Positions 10,012 to 18,130 of a stretch of 64,000 bases of DNA are shown piece after piece; positions within the stretch are counted from its first letter, which is position 1; the number at the start of each line of letters is the position of its first letter. Made by a program: the position numbers and the translations under genes. The stretch is from Lutibacter sp. (GTDB lineage: Bacteria; Bacteroidota; Bacteroidia; Flavobacteriales; Flavobacteriaceae). The notes beneath the pieces are model-generated. The model was given only the letters and a program-made list of their open reading frames with translations. It was not told the DNA's origin and made no database searches. Where the stretch lies: the NCBI RefSeq assembly GCF_016342705.1, contig NZ_JAEINV010000011.1, positions 1 through 64,000 on the forward strand, read 5' to 3'.

Positions 10012-11388
10012 ATGAAACATTTAAAAATTATTACATTAGCACTGTTATGTGGTGCTTTTTTTACAAGTTGTGAAAAAGAGACAACAACACAGGATAAATT
10101 TGAATTAAAAAATGAATCTATAAATTTAAATTATAACACTTTTATAAGTGAAGTTAAAGTACCAACAAATTTAAATTTTAAAAAATCAAACAACTTAAAT
10201 GCAAAAGCAGAAGTTGTTCAAAAAAATATTGGAATTATTCAGAATTATTTTGGGTCAAGTTGGGATGATTTTTTTAGTACCAATGGATATAATGTTGTTA
10301 CAGTTAATCAGTCATATTTCGATGAATTTGGATTGGAAAATTTGGATGTATTATTATATTTCAGAGGGGGAGACAGTTTTGCAAACGCAAACGAAGCTAG
10401 TATAGTTGAGTTTGTAAGTAATGGAGGTATATTAATAACAGAATTTTCAACGACAACTAATGTAATGCAGAATTTTAATATTAGTGAACCTGCTACTTTA
10501 TATGATAGTTTTTATTATTTTGGTTCATCAACTATAAATGTTAATGAAAGCCATCCAATGGCTAATGGACTTGCTAGTTCATTTTATTCTGGTGGACAAA
10601 TACAATATTTTCAACTTTTTAATGATTTAGATTCTAATTTTCAAATTGTAGCTTCTTTAAATAGTGACTTGACAGGAGACAATATAAATGACCCAGTTGT
10701 TGGATCATATTGTTATGGTTCTGGGGTTTGGGTTGCTTTTTTCTCGGATTTTGGAGATTTATATGATTCAAGTTCTTCAGAAGAATTGTTGCTAGCTATA
10801 AACATGATTGAATTCCCATTAGATTCTTGCAGTTCTGATAGAGACGAAGACGGCATTTTAAATGCAGATGACAATTGCCCAAGCACAGCCAATGCAGACC
10901 AAGCAGATAATGATAATGATGGTTTAGGTGATGTGTGTGATGATGATGATGACAATGATGGTATTATAGATACAGAAGACAATTGTCCGTTTACAGCCAA
11001 TGCAGACCAAGCAGATTATGATGAAGATGGACAAGGAGACGCTTGTGATGACGATGATGATAATGATGGGGTTGTAGATAGTAGAGACAAACATCCATTC
11101 TCAAACTTTACAGCAGATTTTCATATTTATGAAACGTATTTTGGAATAGACAATCAATTAGGGAGAAATGGTTCTACCATGATGGATCAGTTAAATAGCT
11201 TAATTGAATCTATTAATGCCGAATACAATGGAGAAAACTACAACGCCTTACATAGAAAATTTACAACAGAATTAGCAAAATTAAGTTATTACTGGTACAA
11301 AGACCGTTTAATAACTTCAAGAGAGCGTTCTGCAATTTCAAGCGCAGCGTATAGAGCAGATGTTCCTATGACGTATGGAGATTATTAA
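10012..11388 (+). CDS. Lipoprotein 3 of the array: GATase-like domain, TSP3 repeats, shared module
   Basis: A 458-residue lipoprotein (FTSC, Cys20, then EKE). Residues about 60-270 resemble the class I glutamine-amidotransferase-like fold seen in ThuA/DUF4350 proteins ([38 protein letters not shown]), with no evident catalytic Cys, so a binding role is likelier than catalysis. Residues 276-365 are thrombospondin type 3 calcium-binding repeats ([30 protein letters not shown]). The shared module fills about 375-450 (NGSTMMDQL ... [20 protein letters not shown]). The repeats and module are almost identical to those of the next gene. Unlike genes 4-6 it has no palindrome upstream. Confidence 0.85.
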   Translation: MKHLKIITLALLCGAFFTSCEKETTTQDKFELKNESINLNYNTFISEVKVPTNLNFKKSNNLNAKAEVVQKNIGIIQNYFGSSWDDFFSTNGYNVVTVNQSYFDEFGLENLDVLLYFRGGDSFANANEASIVEFVSNGGILITEFSTTTNVMQNFNISEPATLYDSFYYFGSSTINVNESHPMANGLASSFYSGGQIQYFQLFNDLDSNFQIVASLNSDLTGDNINDPVVGSYCYGSGVWVAFFSDFGDLYDSSSSEELLLAINMIEFPLDSCSSDRDEDGILNADDNCPSTANADQADNDNDGLGDVCDDDDDNDGIIDTEDNCPFTANADQADYDEDGQGDACDDDDDNDGVVDSRDKHPFSNFTADFHIYETYFGIDNQLGRNGSTMMDQLNSLIESINAEYNGENYNALHRKFTTELAKLSYYWYKDRLITSRERSAISSAAYRADVPMTYGDY

Positions 11389-11413
11389 TTAGCATTCACC
11401 AAAATTTAAAAAG

Positions 11414-11440
11414 AAACCTAGCAAATAGCTAGGTTTTTTT
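11414..11440 (+). terminator. Terminator after lipoprotein 3
   Basis: AAACCTAGC pairs with GCTAGGTTT across a short loop, followed by a T tract. Confidence 0.85.
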
Positions 11441-11519
11441 GTTAAGAATACCAACGTATGATTGAGAAAAAGCACTTTTTTAATATGAAAGTAATTATTA
11501 TTTAAAAAAAGTGAGCCGT

Positions 11520-11537
11520 GTACGTAGTACTACGTAC
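11520..11537. promoter_or_regulatory. 18-bp perfect palindrome upstream of lipoprotein 4
   Basis: GTACGTAGTACTACGTAC reads the same on both strands. Exactly 21 bp separate it from the -7-like TACATTGC, which puts its centre about 42 bp before the predicted transcription start, the position of a class II activator site. The same sequence occurs at 13073 and 14488. Confidence 0.75.
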
Positions 11538-11594
11538 GTTTTCTAAAAATAATAGCTATACATTGCCCCCACAAAAATTTAACCAAACCAAAAC

Positions 11595-12935
11595 ATGAAA
11601 CATTTAAAAATTACAATGTACATAGCAGTGCTAGCTATGGTATTTACAAGTTGTGAAAAAGACGCACTCATTCAAGAAAATGCATCATTGAATGACCAAG
11701 ACACAAAAATGATTGACAATAATTCCTATAAATCATTACATGACATGATGATGGCAGGTGTTGATATGGAAAGTTATTATAAAACTTTACCTAAACTAAG
11801 TGGTAAAATGACCAAGCCAACCACATCTCATACTTATGAGAATACAGGTGTTGAATACTTTTTTGAAGATGAAGGAGGTTTTAATTTTCCTTGTGATAAC
11901 TTACCCACTGAAGATTTTAGTAATTTTGAGTTACCCGATGGTTATTTTGGTGATTATGATTATTATTATCATAATTATTGGTTTGATGTAGGACCCCAGT
12001 TAGATATGAATACTGATAATGAAGTTTTTTCACCAGGAGATATAGTGCCTGGAATATCTTTTACAAGCTCTTATAATTTAAATATATTGAATGAGGATTA
12101 TTGGAATGCAGATAAAGCATTATATTCATTCGATGGTATAATTATCAACTTTTCCAATTCCGATGTTACAAACGTTCGTATGAAAATTGCTCAACTTTCT
12201 TCATCAAGTTATAGTAATGTGTTTATTGACATATATGGTTTATCTGATAATTTATTAGGAACGTCTATTGTTTATATTCGGCCATATGGTGCAAATTGGG
12301 GAATTGAATCTGTAGAGCCTATTAAAAAAATTGTTTTAAGAGCAAATTATCCAATGGTAGACAATGTTTCTTTCGGTTCTTGCAATCCAGACACAGACGA
12401 AGATGGTATTTTAAATGCAGATGATAACTGCCCAAGCACAGCCAATGCAGACCAAGCAGATAATGATAATGATGGTTTAGGAGATGTGTGTGATGACGAT
12501 GATGACAATGATGGTATTAGAGATACAGAAGACAATTGTCCGTTTACAGCCAATGCAGACCAAGCAGATTATGATGAAGATGGACAAGGAGACGCTTGTG
12601 ATGACGATGATGATAATGATGGGGTTGTAGATAGTAGAGACAAACATCCATTCTCAAACTTTACAGCAGATTTTCATATTTATGAAACGTATTTTGGAAT
12701 AGACAATCAATTAGGGAGAAATGGTTCTACCATGATGGATCAGTTAAATAGCTTAATTGAATCTATTAATGCCGAATACAATGGAGAAAACTACAACGCC
12801 TTACATAGAAAGTTTACAACAGAATTAGCAAAATTAAGTTATTACTGGTATAAAGACCGTTTAATAACTTCAAGAGAGCGTTCTGCAATTTCAAGCGCAG
12901 CGTATAGAGCAGATGGTCCTATGAGTTATAGATAA
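11595..12935 (+). CDS. Lipoprotein 4 of the array: jelly-roll-like domain, TSP3 repeats, shared module
   Basis: A 446-residue lipoprotein (FTSC, Cys20, EKD). The N-terminal half (about 75-262) has the pattern [10 protein letters not shown] ... [11 protein letters not shown] ... [13 protein letters not shown]. It is a diverged relative of the N-terminal domains of lipoproteins 5 and 6, and its DNVSFG ending resembles beta-sandwich (jelly-roll) secreted domains. TSP3-type calcium loops follow (about 265-355), then the shared module (NGSTMMDQL ... [19 protein letters not shown]). The C-terminal 180 residues nearly duplicate those of lipoprotein 3 while the N-terminal half is unrelated to it, which suggests cassette-like exchange of N-terminal domains. 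Confidence 0.85.
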   Translation: MKHLKITMYIAVLAMVFTSCEKDALIQENASLNDQDTKMIDNNSYKSLHDMMMAGVDMESYYKTLPKLSGKMTKPTTSHTYENTGVEYFFEDEGGFNFPCDNLPTEDFSNFELPDGYFGDYDYYYHNYWFDVGPQLDMNTDNEVFSPGDIVPGISFTSSYNLNILNEDYWNADKALYSFDGIIINFSNSDVTNVRMKIAQLSSSSYSNVFIDIYGLSDNLLGTSIVYIRPYGANWGIESVEPIKKIVLRANYPMVDNVSFGSCNPDTDEDGILNADDNCPSTANADQADNDNDGLGDVCDDDDDNDGIRDTEDNCPFTANADQADYDEDGQGDACDDDDDNDGVVDSRDKHPFSNFTADFHIYETYFGIDNQLGRNGSTMMDQLNSLIESINAEYNGENYNALHRKFTTELAKLSYYWYKDRLITSRERSAISSAAYRADGPMSYR

Positions 12936-12965
12936 AAAAGGAATAGATTCTATTAAAAATCAAAA

Positions 12966-12993
12966 GAAACCTAGCAATTTGCTAGGTTTTTTT
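12966..12993 (+). terminator. Terminator after lipoprotein 4
   Basis: AAACCTAGC pairs with GCTAGGTTT, followed by eight T. It is the duplicate of the terminator at 11414. Confidence 0.85.
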
Positions 12994-13072
12994 TGTTAAG
13001 AATACCAACGTATGATTGAGAAAAATCACTTTTTTAATATGAAAGTAATTATTATTTAAAAAAGTGAGCCGT

Positions 13073-13090
13073 GTACGTAGTACTACGTAC
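13073..13090. promoter_or_regulatory. 18-bp perfect palindrome upstream of lipoprotein 5
   Basis: Same GTACGTAGTACTACGTAC as at 11520, with the same 21-bp spacing to TACATTGC. It is part of the duplicated block, so it is not an independent example of conservation. Confidence 0.75.
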
Positions 13091-13165
13091 GTTTTCTAAA
13101 AATAATAGCTATACATTGCCCCCATACAATCATTAACCAAATTATTAAGAAAAACCAACATCATT

Positions 13166-14386
13166 ATGAAACATTTAAGAATTATTACATTAGCACTGTT
13201 ATGCGGTGCTTTTTTTACAAGTTGTGAAAAAGACGTGATAGCACCAGACAATACAGCAGCTATCAGTAAAGAAACTAAAGAAATGGGTTCTAAAATACCA
13301 TTTCCTTTACAAGAGTTCATGCGCACAGGAAACCTGATGGGAGCTTCTTTTGAAAAAATGCAATTGCATTCTAAAATGGTAGAACAAAATTATTCAAATC
13401 GTGCCTATAGCTCAGATATTACTTTTTTTGACTCTAAGGAAGCATTTAATAATAATACCTTGCCTATAGAAGATTTTGAAGATGTTATTACAGATGGTTA
13501 TTATAGTTGGACTAATCCAGGTTATTTTACAGATGTTAATTACACCAACTCATTTCCAAGTATATTAAATGAAAATAATTTGCATGGTAAATTTAATGAG
13601 GGCGATTTTACTCCTGGTATTTCTTTTGAATTAGAGTTAAACCAAGAGCTTCTTTCAAATTCTTATTGGAGAGAAGAATATTCAGATGAAGAATTAGAGG
13701 AAATGATGCAGAATTATGGATGGTATATTCAAGATTATAATGTTACAGATTATAATAATCCGGAAAATAATTTTACCTATACAAAACAATTGTTTACAAA
13801 TTATGATTATACCAGTATAGTCTTAAAATTTAGTGAAAATTCTGTAAATTCTGTTAGTTTTGATGCACCTTATGCATGGAATACTATTTATAAAATATAT
13901 GATATTGCAGGTAATTTAATTGCAACAGATAACACACAAAATTATTTTTCAGTATATTGGGGAATTACCTCTAAAGTTTCAATAGGTAAAATAATAATAA
14001 GTTATTTTGATGTGAGCTATTTTAGATTAGACAATGTTTCTTTTGGAAATAATCCAGATTTTGACAATGATGGCGTAGCAAATGAAGATGATATGTATCC
14101 TAATTCTAATCTATCACCTAGTTTTATGCTTTTTCATACTTCTTTTGGTATTGAAAATCAATTAGGGCGTAATGGAGGAACTATGATGGATCAACTAGAG
14201 AGTTTATTGGCTGCAATAAACGCACAATACAACGGTAGCAATTACAATACATTGCATAGAAAATTTACAACAGAATTAGCGAAGTTAAGTTATTACTGGT
14301 ACAAAGACAGATTAATAACATCTAAACAACGTTCAGCAATTTCTGCAGCTGCTTATAGTGCAGATGTTCCTATGTTTGTAGACTAA
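13166..14386 (+). CDS. Lipoprotein 5 of the array: jelly-roll-like domain plus shared module
   Basis: A 406-residue lipoprotein (FTSC, Cys20, EKD). Residues about 85-295 form the N-terminal domain shared with lipoprotein 6 (FNNNTLPIEDFE, LHGKFNEGDF, PGISFELE, LDNVSFGNNPD). A single Asp loop (DFDNDGVANEDDMYPNSN) replaces the TSP3 array, and the shared module covers about 325-400 (NGGTMMDQL ... [19 protein letters not shown]). The upstream region has the palindrome. No terminator hairpin was found directly after it. A surface-exposed binding or adhesive role is inferred from the lipobox and domain type only. Confidence 0.85.
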   Translation: MKHLRIITLALLCGAFFTSCEKDVIAPDNTAAISKETKEMGSKIPFPLQEFMRTGNLMGASFEKMQLHSKMVEQNYSNRAYSSDITFFDSKEAFNNNTLPIEDFEDVITDGYYSWTNPGYFTDVNYTNSFPSILNENNLHGKFNEGDFTPGISFELELNQELLSNSYWREEYSDEELEEMMQNYGWYIQDYNVTDYNNPENNFTYTKQLFTNYDYTSIVLKFSENSVNSVSFDAPYAWNTIYKIYDIAGNLIATDNTQNYFSVYWGITSKVSIGKIIISYFDVSYFRLDNVSFGNNPDFDNDGVANEDDMYPNSNLSPSFMLFHTSFGIENQLGRNGGTMMDQLESLLAAINAQYNGSNYNTLHRKFTTELAKLSYYWYKDRLITSKQRSAISAAAYSADVPMFVD

Positions 14387-14482
14387 TATTGATATTATTT
14401 TTTGTTTTATAAGAGTTTATGGAAAAATTTATAAATATCAATCCTTATAAAAGAATACAATTTCTATAGCAAAAAAATGTGC

Positions 14483-14510
14483 ATCATGTACGTAGTACTA
14501 CGTACATGAT
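14483..14510. promoter_or_regulatory. 28-bp perfect palindrome upstream of lipoprotein 6
   Basis: The 18-bp core GTACGTAGTACTACGTAC (14488-14505) is extended by ATCAT/ATGAT arms to a perfect 28-bp dyad. The core again lies exactly 21 bp before a -7-like TATATTGC. The surrounding sequence differs from the copies at 11520 and 13073, so the core and its spacing appear conserved independently here. Confidence 0.8.
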
Positions 14511-14572
14511 TTAAAAAAAATAGTTTTATATTGCAATTTGAAATTAACTAACTAATTAAAATCAAATAAACT

Positions 14573-15850
14573 ATGAAACAATTTAAGAGTTTTGCATATG
14601 TATTATTGGCAACAGTTTTTTTAACAAGCTGTGAACCAGAAACAATTACACCTGAAACTACCGATGCTAGCACTCAGGAAACCAAACAAATTATAGGTCA
14701 AAAACCATTAACATTATTTGAAATAACGCAATTGGGGAGCTTAGATGCCTATTTTAGATCTTTTGAAAACACCCAGAATAAAATAGCTTCACAAACGGTT
14801 GCAGCGCGTTCTTACAATCCAAATATTCAATTTTTTAATTCGCCAGAAGGATTTAATAACAACGCACTTCCTATGGAAGATTTTGAAAATGCCATTATGG
14901 GATTTTCAAATAATAATTATTATGATAGTGGCGAATGGAGTCAATATGTTCAGAATTCTGGTAGTGATTTATTTCCAGGTATTTTAAATGAAGACAACTT
15001 GCATGGAATTTTTAATGAAGGAGATTTTGCTTCAGGAATTTCATTTGAATTGATTAAAAATGAGGATGATTTTCAAAATAATTCGTTCAGAGATTATTTA
15101 AGAAATCAATATGATTGGACTGAAAGTGAGATTGATGATCGTATGGAAGAGTTAATTTTTGAAAATGGATTTTATATCTATTCAGAAGCAATTCAATATG
15201 TTTATTATCCACAATATAATTTTAGTCATAGCAAACCACTTACTAGTAATTATGATTTTACAGATTTAGAGATTAAGTTTAGTGAAAATAATATAAATGC
15301 AGTGAGCTTAAATATTCTAAGAGGAGGTTCTTTTACATTTAATATTTATGATCGTTCTGGAAATATAATTGCAACGGATTATACTTATTTAGCCTCCAAT
15401 AGCAATAGTATGTCTTATTGGGCTGTTAAGTCAGGCGTGGCTATTGGTAAAATAGTAATTATTAGTGATTATTTATATACTCGTGAAAATGTTGACAATG
15501 TTGCTTTTGGAAATGAACCAGATTTAGATGGTGATGGTGTAATTAATAGTGAAGATAAGTATCCATTTTCTAATTTTACACCAGAGTTTCGTATTTATCA
15601 CACAAACTTAGGTATAGCCAATAAATTAGCACGTAACGGCGCAACTATGATGGATGAGTTAGAGAGCTTAATTACCTCTATTAACGCAGAGTATAACGGA
15701 GACAATTATAGAGCATTACATAGTAAATTCACCAAAGAATTAGCGAAGTTAAGTTATTACTGGTATAAAGATCGTTTAATAACTTCAAGAGAGCGTTCAG
15801 CAATTTCAAGAGCAGCCTACAGCGCAGATGTTCCAATGTTTGTAGACTAA
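14573..15850 (+). CDS. Lipoprotein 6 of the array: jelly-roll-like domain plus shared module
   Basis: A 425-residue lipoprotein (LTSC, Cys20, EPE), the closest relative of lipoprotein 5 in overall plan. The N-terminal domain spans about 80-315 (FNNNALPMEDFE, LHGIFNEGDF, SGISFEL, VDNVAFGNEPD). A single Asp loop (DLDGDGVINSEDKYPFSN) and the shared module (NGATMMDELESLI ... [19 protein letters not shown]) complete it, ending in ADVPMFVD as in lipoprotein 5. It is the last gene of the array, closed by a bidirectional terminator. Confidence 0.85.
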   Translation: MKQFKSFAYVLLATVFLTSCEPETITPETTDASTQETKQIIGQKPLTLFEITQLGSLDAYFRSFENTQNKIASQTVAARSYNPNIQFFNSPEGFNNNALPMEDFENAIMGFSNNNYYDSGEWSQYVQNSGSDLFPGILNEDNLHGIFNEGDFASGISFELIKNEDDFQNNSFRDYLRNQYDWTESEIDDRMEELIFENGFYIYSEAIQYVYYPQYNFSHSKPLTSNYDFTDLEIKFSENNINAVSLNILRGGSFTFNIYDRSGNIIATDYTYLASNSNSMSYWAVKSGVAIGKIVIISDYLYTRENVDNVAFGNEPDLDGDGVINSEDKYPFSNFTPEFRIYHTNLGIANKLARNGATMMDELESLITSINAEYNGDNYRALHSKFTKELAKLSYYWYKDRLITSRERSAISRAAYSADVPMFVD

Positions 15851-15872
15851 TATTGATATTATTTTTTCAATT

Positions 15873-15906
15873 AAAAAAGCCTTCGCAATTAGCGAAGGCT
15901 TTTTTG
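15873..15906. terminator. Bidirectional terminator between convergent genes
   Basis: AAAAAAGCCTTCGC pairs with GCGAAGGCTTTTTT. The A and T tracts on both sides let it serve lipoprotein 6 (plus) and the secreted protein gene at 15915 (minus). Confidence 0.9.
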
Positions 15907-15914
15907 TTACTTAA

Positions 15915-16658
15915 TTAAAGACCAATTCTCCACACATGGGAAACAATGGATTCTGTAATTTCTGTCCATTCATCCATCGCATCTTGCCAACTTCCTTCTC
16001 CATATATTTCTTCATAGGTTTTTTTAATTCCTCCATTATCAATATCTAGTTCAGCCCACGTATTAAAAGGCCATACAATGGCAATTTCTCTTCCATCGTT
16101 TGCATTAAACTGATTTTCATAAATTAAAATACTGTCCTCGGCTTTTTTCTCATGCGCTTCTCTAATTTTAAGCATCAGAGCTTTAAATCTATAATAATCT
16201 CCACGTTTTAAATCTATCATCCAAATGGTTTCATATTTAGCACTTGCTTTTAGGTTGTTATAGGAAAGTTTTTCATTGTATTTCCAAAATTCACTTCTTC
16301 CATATTCAGCAATAGTAGGAGCAACACTTTTAGTCCAATGATCTGCGTGTGCACCATCACCTGGACTGCCATCTAACTCAGAAAATGTATTCGGTCCCAT
16401 TAACCAAACATACCATCCAGTTTCAGGTCCCGTTAATATATTATCAACACTTGCTTTATAAGGTCCGTCTTTATGATATAAATTATTGTGTTCTTTTACC
16501 GCTTTTTCAAAAGCTTTTTCCATCCCAATTTTTGGCATAATGTATTGCAAATTAACCATTGCATACGATTCCTTTTCCTTTTCTTGGGTGTAACCCATAA
16601 AACTTGCGATAAAAACTCCTGCAAGTAGTGAATTCAATAAAAGTTTGTTGATTTTCAT
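15915..16658 (-). CDS. Secreted protein of unknown function
   Basis: A 247-residue protein with a Sec signal peptide (MKINKLLLNSLLAGVFIASF, cleavage probably before QEKEK). The mature part shows two similar halves (YAMVNLQYIMPKIGMEKAFE and IWMIDLKRGDYYRFKALML, each followed by conserved Trp and Phe positions). This hints at a duplicated ferredoxin-like or dimeric alpha-beta barrel fold of the NIPSNAP/ABM kind. I cannot assign a function. It is monocistronic and convergent with the lipoprotein array. Confidence 0.75.
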   Translation of the reverse strand: MKINKLLLNSLLAGVFIASFMGYTQEKEKESYAMVNLQYIMPKIGMEKAFEKAVKEHNNLYHKDGPYKASVDNILTGPETGWYVWLMGPNTFSELDGSPGDGAHADHWTKSVAPTIAEYGRSEFWKYNEKLSYNNLKASAKYETIWMIDLKRGDYYRFKALMLKIREAHEKKAEDSILIYENQFNANDGREIAIVWPFNTWAELDIDNGGIKKTYEEIYGEGSWQDAMDEWTEITESIVSHVWRIGL

Positions 16659-17121
16659 AATTAAAAAATTTAAGTTAGTAAATAGTAATTTTTAAATAGT
16701 TTTTGAAGGTTGATTGTATTTATTTTTTTCTATAAAAATGTAATATTGATGGCTGTGGCTCAAAATTATTTAAGCATTTTATTAAGTTTTATTTGAAAGC
16801 ATATTAGTTTTTGATTTGATAACAATTGTAATGCTATTAATCAAACTAAATTGAGGTTGAAAATTGAGGTTATTAAATGTTAAAGTAGCATTATTGTTTT
16901 TTTGAGTTGTAGGTGAAATTCAAAAAAAACAACAATATGATATTTATCATATTTTGATTAAATGTACTAAAAATAAGTGAGTTACCAAGAAAAAAAAGAT
17001 TTATTTTTTGTAGCTCTGATTGTAAATATGAAATTAGGATGATTAGACTATTCATTTACTAGTTATTTTGCGGGAACGAGCTATAAAAGTTATACCTAAT
17101 AAAGATCAGGAGTTCTTTTGA
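16659..17121. other. 463-bp intergenic region with one dyad
   Basis: This is the divergent control region between the secreted protein and the DUF2953/GerW pair. It is AT-rich without a plausible ORF. At 16934-16953 AATATGATA is followed after TT by TATCATATT, a perfect 20-bp dyad that could bind a dimeric regulator. Nothing else was recognised. Confidence 0.6.
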
Positions 17122-17682
17122 TTGAAATCATTGTCAAATTTTTTAAAATATGCGAATTTTAGGTTTCAAAAACTAGCGATGATGATGATTTTGGTTGGTG
17201 TACTTATTTTTCTTTTTTTGTTCATTATTTTACTTTTAATAATGCCCATAATTATATGGATTGATACACATAAGAACGAGTATTTCATTCAATTAAAAGG
17301 ACTTTTAAAAGTAAGTTTAGAACCTGTGAAAAATGAGGTTTTACGAGTAAAAATATCTATTTTATTTTTTAATTTTTATTATTATCCAATACCAAAGAGA
17401 ATACTTAAAAAGGCCTCACGCCCACATACAACTAAAAAAAAGCAGCGCACTATAATTAAATGGGTATATAGTGTTTTTAGAACTTTTAAAGTGAAAAAGT
17501 TGTTTCTTAACATTGATACTTCAGATTGGACATTAAATGCAAAATTATTTCCAATATTTTACTTTTTAAATTTAAGTAAAGGTAATTTTTGGATTAATTA
17601 TCAAGGTAAAAATCAATTGGTCCTTCATCTTCAAAATAGGCCAATTGATATTCTAAAATCATATATTAATTTTAAAACATAA
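17122..17682 (+). CDS. DUF2953-like membrane protein (YtfI-like), TTG start
   Basis: A 186-residue protein with one N-terminal membrane segment (near residues 20-45) and a basic cytoplasmic part. The start is a TTG preceded nine bases upstream by AGGAG, a clearer ribosome site than most genes here have. A start at the ATG cluster near 17179 is possible but would cut into the membrane segment. The plan (one TM helix, then GLLKVSLEP, ILFFNFYYYP) and its position one base upstream of a GerW/YtfJ gene match the Bacillus ytfI-ytfJ pair, so I call it DUF2953-like. That rests partly on context. Confidence 0.6.
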   Translation: MKSLSNFLKYANFRFQKLAMMMILVGVLIFLFLFIILLLIMPIIIWIDTHKNEYFIQLKGLLKVSLEPVKNEVLRVKISILFFNFYYYPIPKRILKKASRPHTTKKKQRTIIKWVYSVFRTFKVKKLFLNIDTSDWTLNAKLFPIFYFLNLSKGNFWINYQGKNQLVLHLQNRPIDILKSYINFKT

Positions 17683-17683
17683 C

Positions 17684-18058
17684 ATGATGGATTTACATTT
17701 CGAAGAATTATTAAAACAAGTAACAGACTTCATTAAAAATGAGGCAAAAACAGAAACCGTAGTTGGTGAAATGTTTGAACTAGGAGCATTTAAATGTGTT
17801 CCTGTAATTAAAGTTGGCATTGGATTTGGGTCAGGTGGCGGCGAAGGATTTGAAAAGAAAGAAATTAAAGGTGAAGGAATGGGTGCAGGAGTAGGTGTTG
17901 GAGTAGAGCCTATTGGATTTTTAGTCACTAAAGGAGAGGAAATTTCATTTATTGAAGCTGGAAAAACACACGGTTTATCTGCTATGTTTGAGCAAGTTCC
18001 AGGACTAATTGAAAACATTGCAAAAGCCAGAATGAAAAAAGAAGCTGAACCAGTTTAA
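17684..18058 (+). CDS. GerW/YtfJ family protein
   Basis: A 124-residue protein with the GerW (spore protein YtfJ) pattern: VGEMFELGAFKCVPVIKVGI, a Gly-rich stretch (FGSGGGEGF, GMGAGVGVGVEPIGFLV) and a short helical tail. It follows the DUF2953-like gene after one base, so translation is probably coupled. In Bacillus the homologue affects spore germination, but the family is also widespread in non-sporulating bacteria, where its role is not settled. No spore function is implied. Confidence 0.85.
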   Translation: MMDLHFEELLKQVTDFIKNEAKTETVVGEMFELGAFKCVPVIKVGIGFGSGGGEGFEKKEIKGEGMGAGVGVGVEPIGFLVTKGEEISFIEAGKTHGLSAMFEQVPGLIENIAKARMKKEAEPV

Positions 18059-18086
18059 GTACTTTAATGGGTGTTTAATGTTAAAT

Positions 18087-18130
18087 GAAGCGCTGGAAAT
18101 GAAACTTTATTTTCAGTGCTTCTATTTTTT
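18087..18130 (+). terminator. Terminator after the GerW gene
   Basis: GAAGCGCTGGAAAT pairs with ATTTTCAGTGCTTC (two G-U pairs), followed by a T tract. It lies between the convergent GerW and epimerase genes. Confidence 0.8.

Larger units (their letters stand above)
10843..11571 (+). repeat. 729-bp direct repeat, copy 1
   Basis: This block encodes the TSP3 repeats and shared module of lipoprotein 3, plus the following terminator, palindrome and promoter. It aligns with 12396-13124 at a constant offset of 1553 bp and is nearly identical apart from the last few codons and the bases just after the stop. Confidence 0.85.
12396..13124 (+). repeat. 729-bp direct repeat, copy 2
   Basis: Second copy of the block at 10843-11571. 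It covers the C-terminal half of lipoprotein 4, its terminator, and the palindrome-promoter of lipoprotein 5. Confidence 0.85.

Noticed and set aside
10012-10850. Active glutamine amidotransferase or sugar-utilisation ThuA enzyme in lipoprotein 3
   Set aside because: The fold is suggested by motif order, but no catalytic Cys-His pair is visible.
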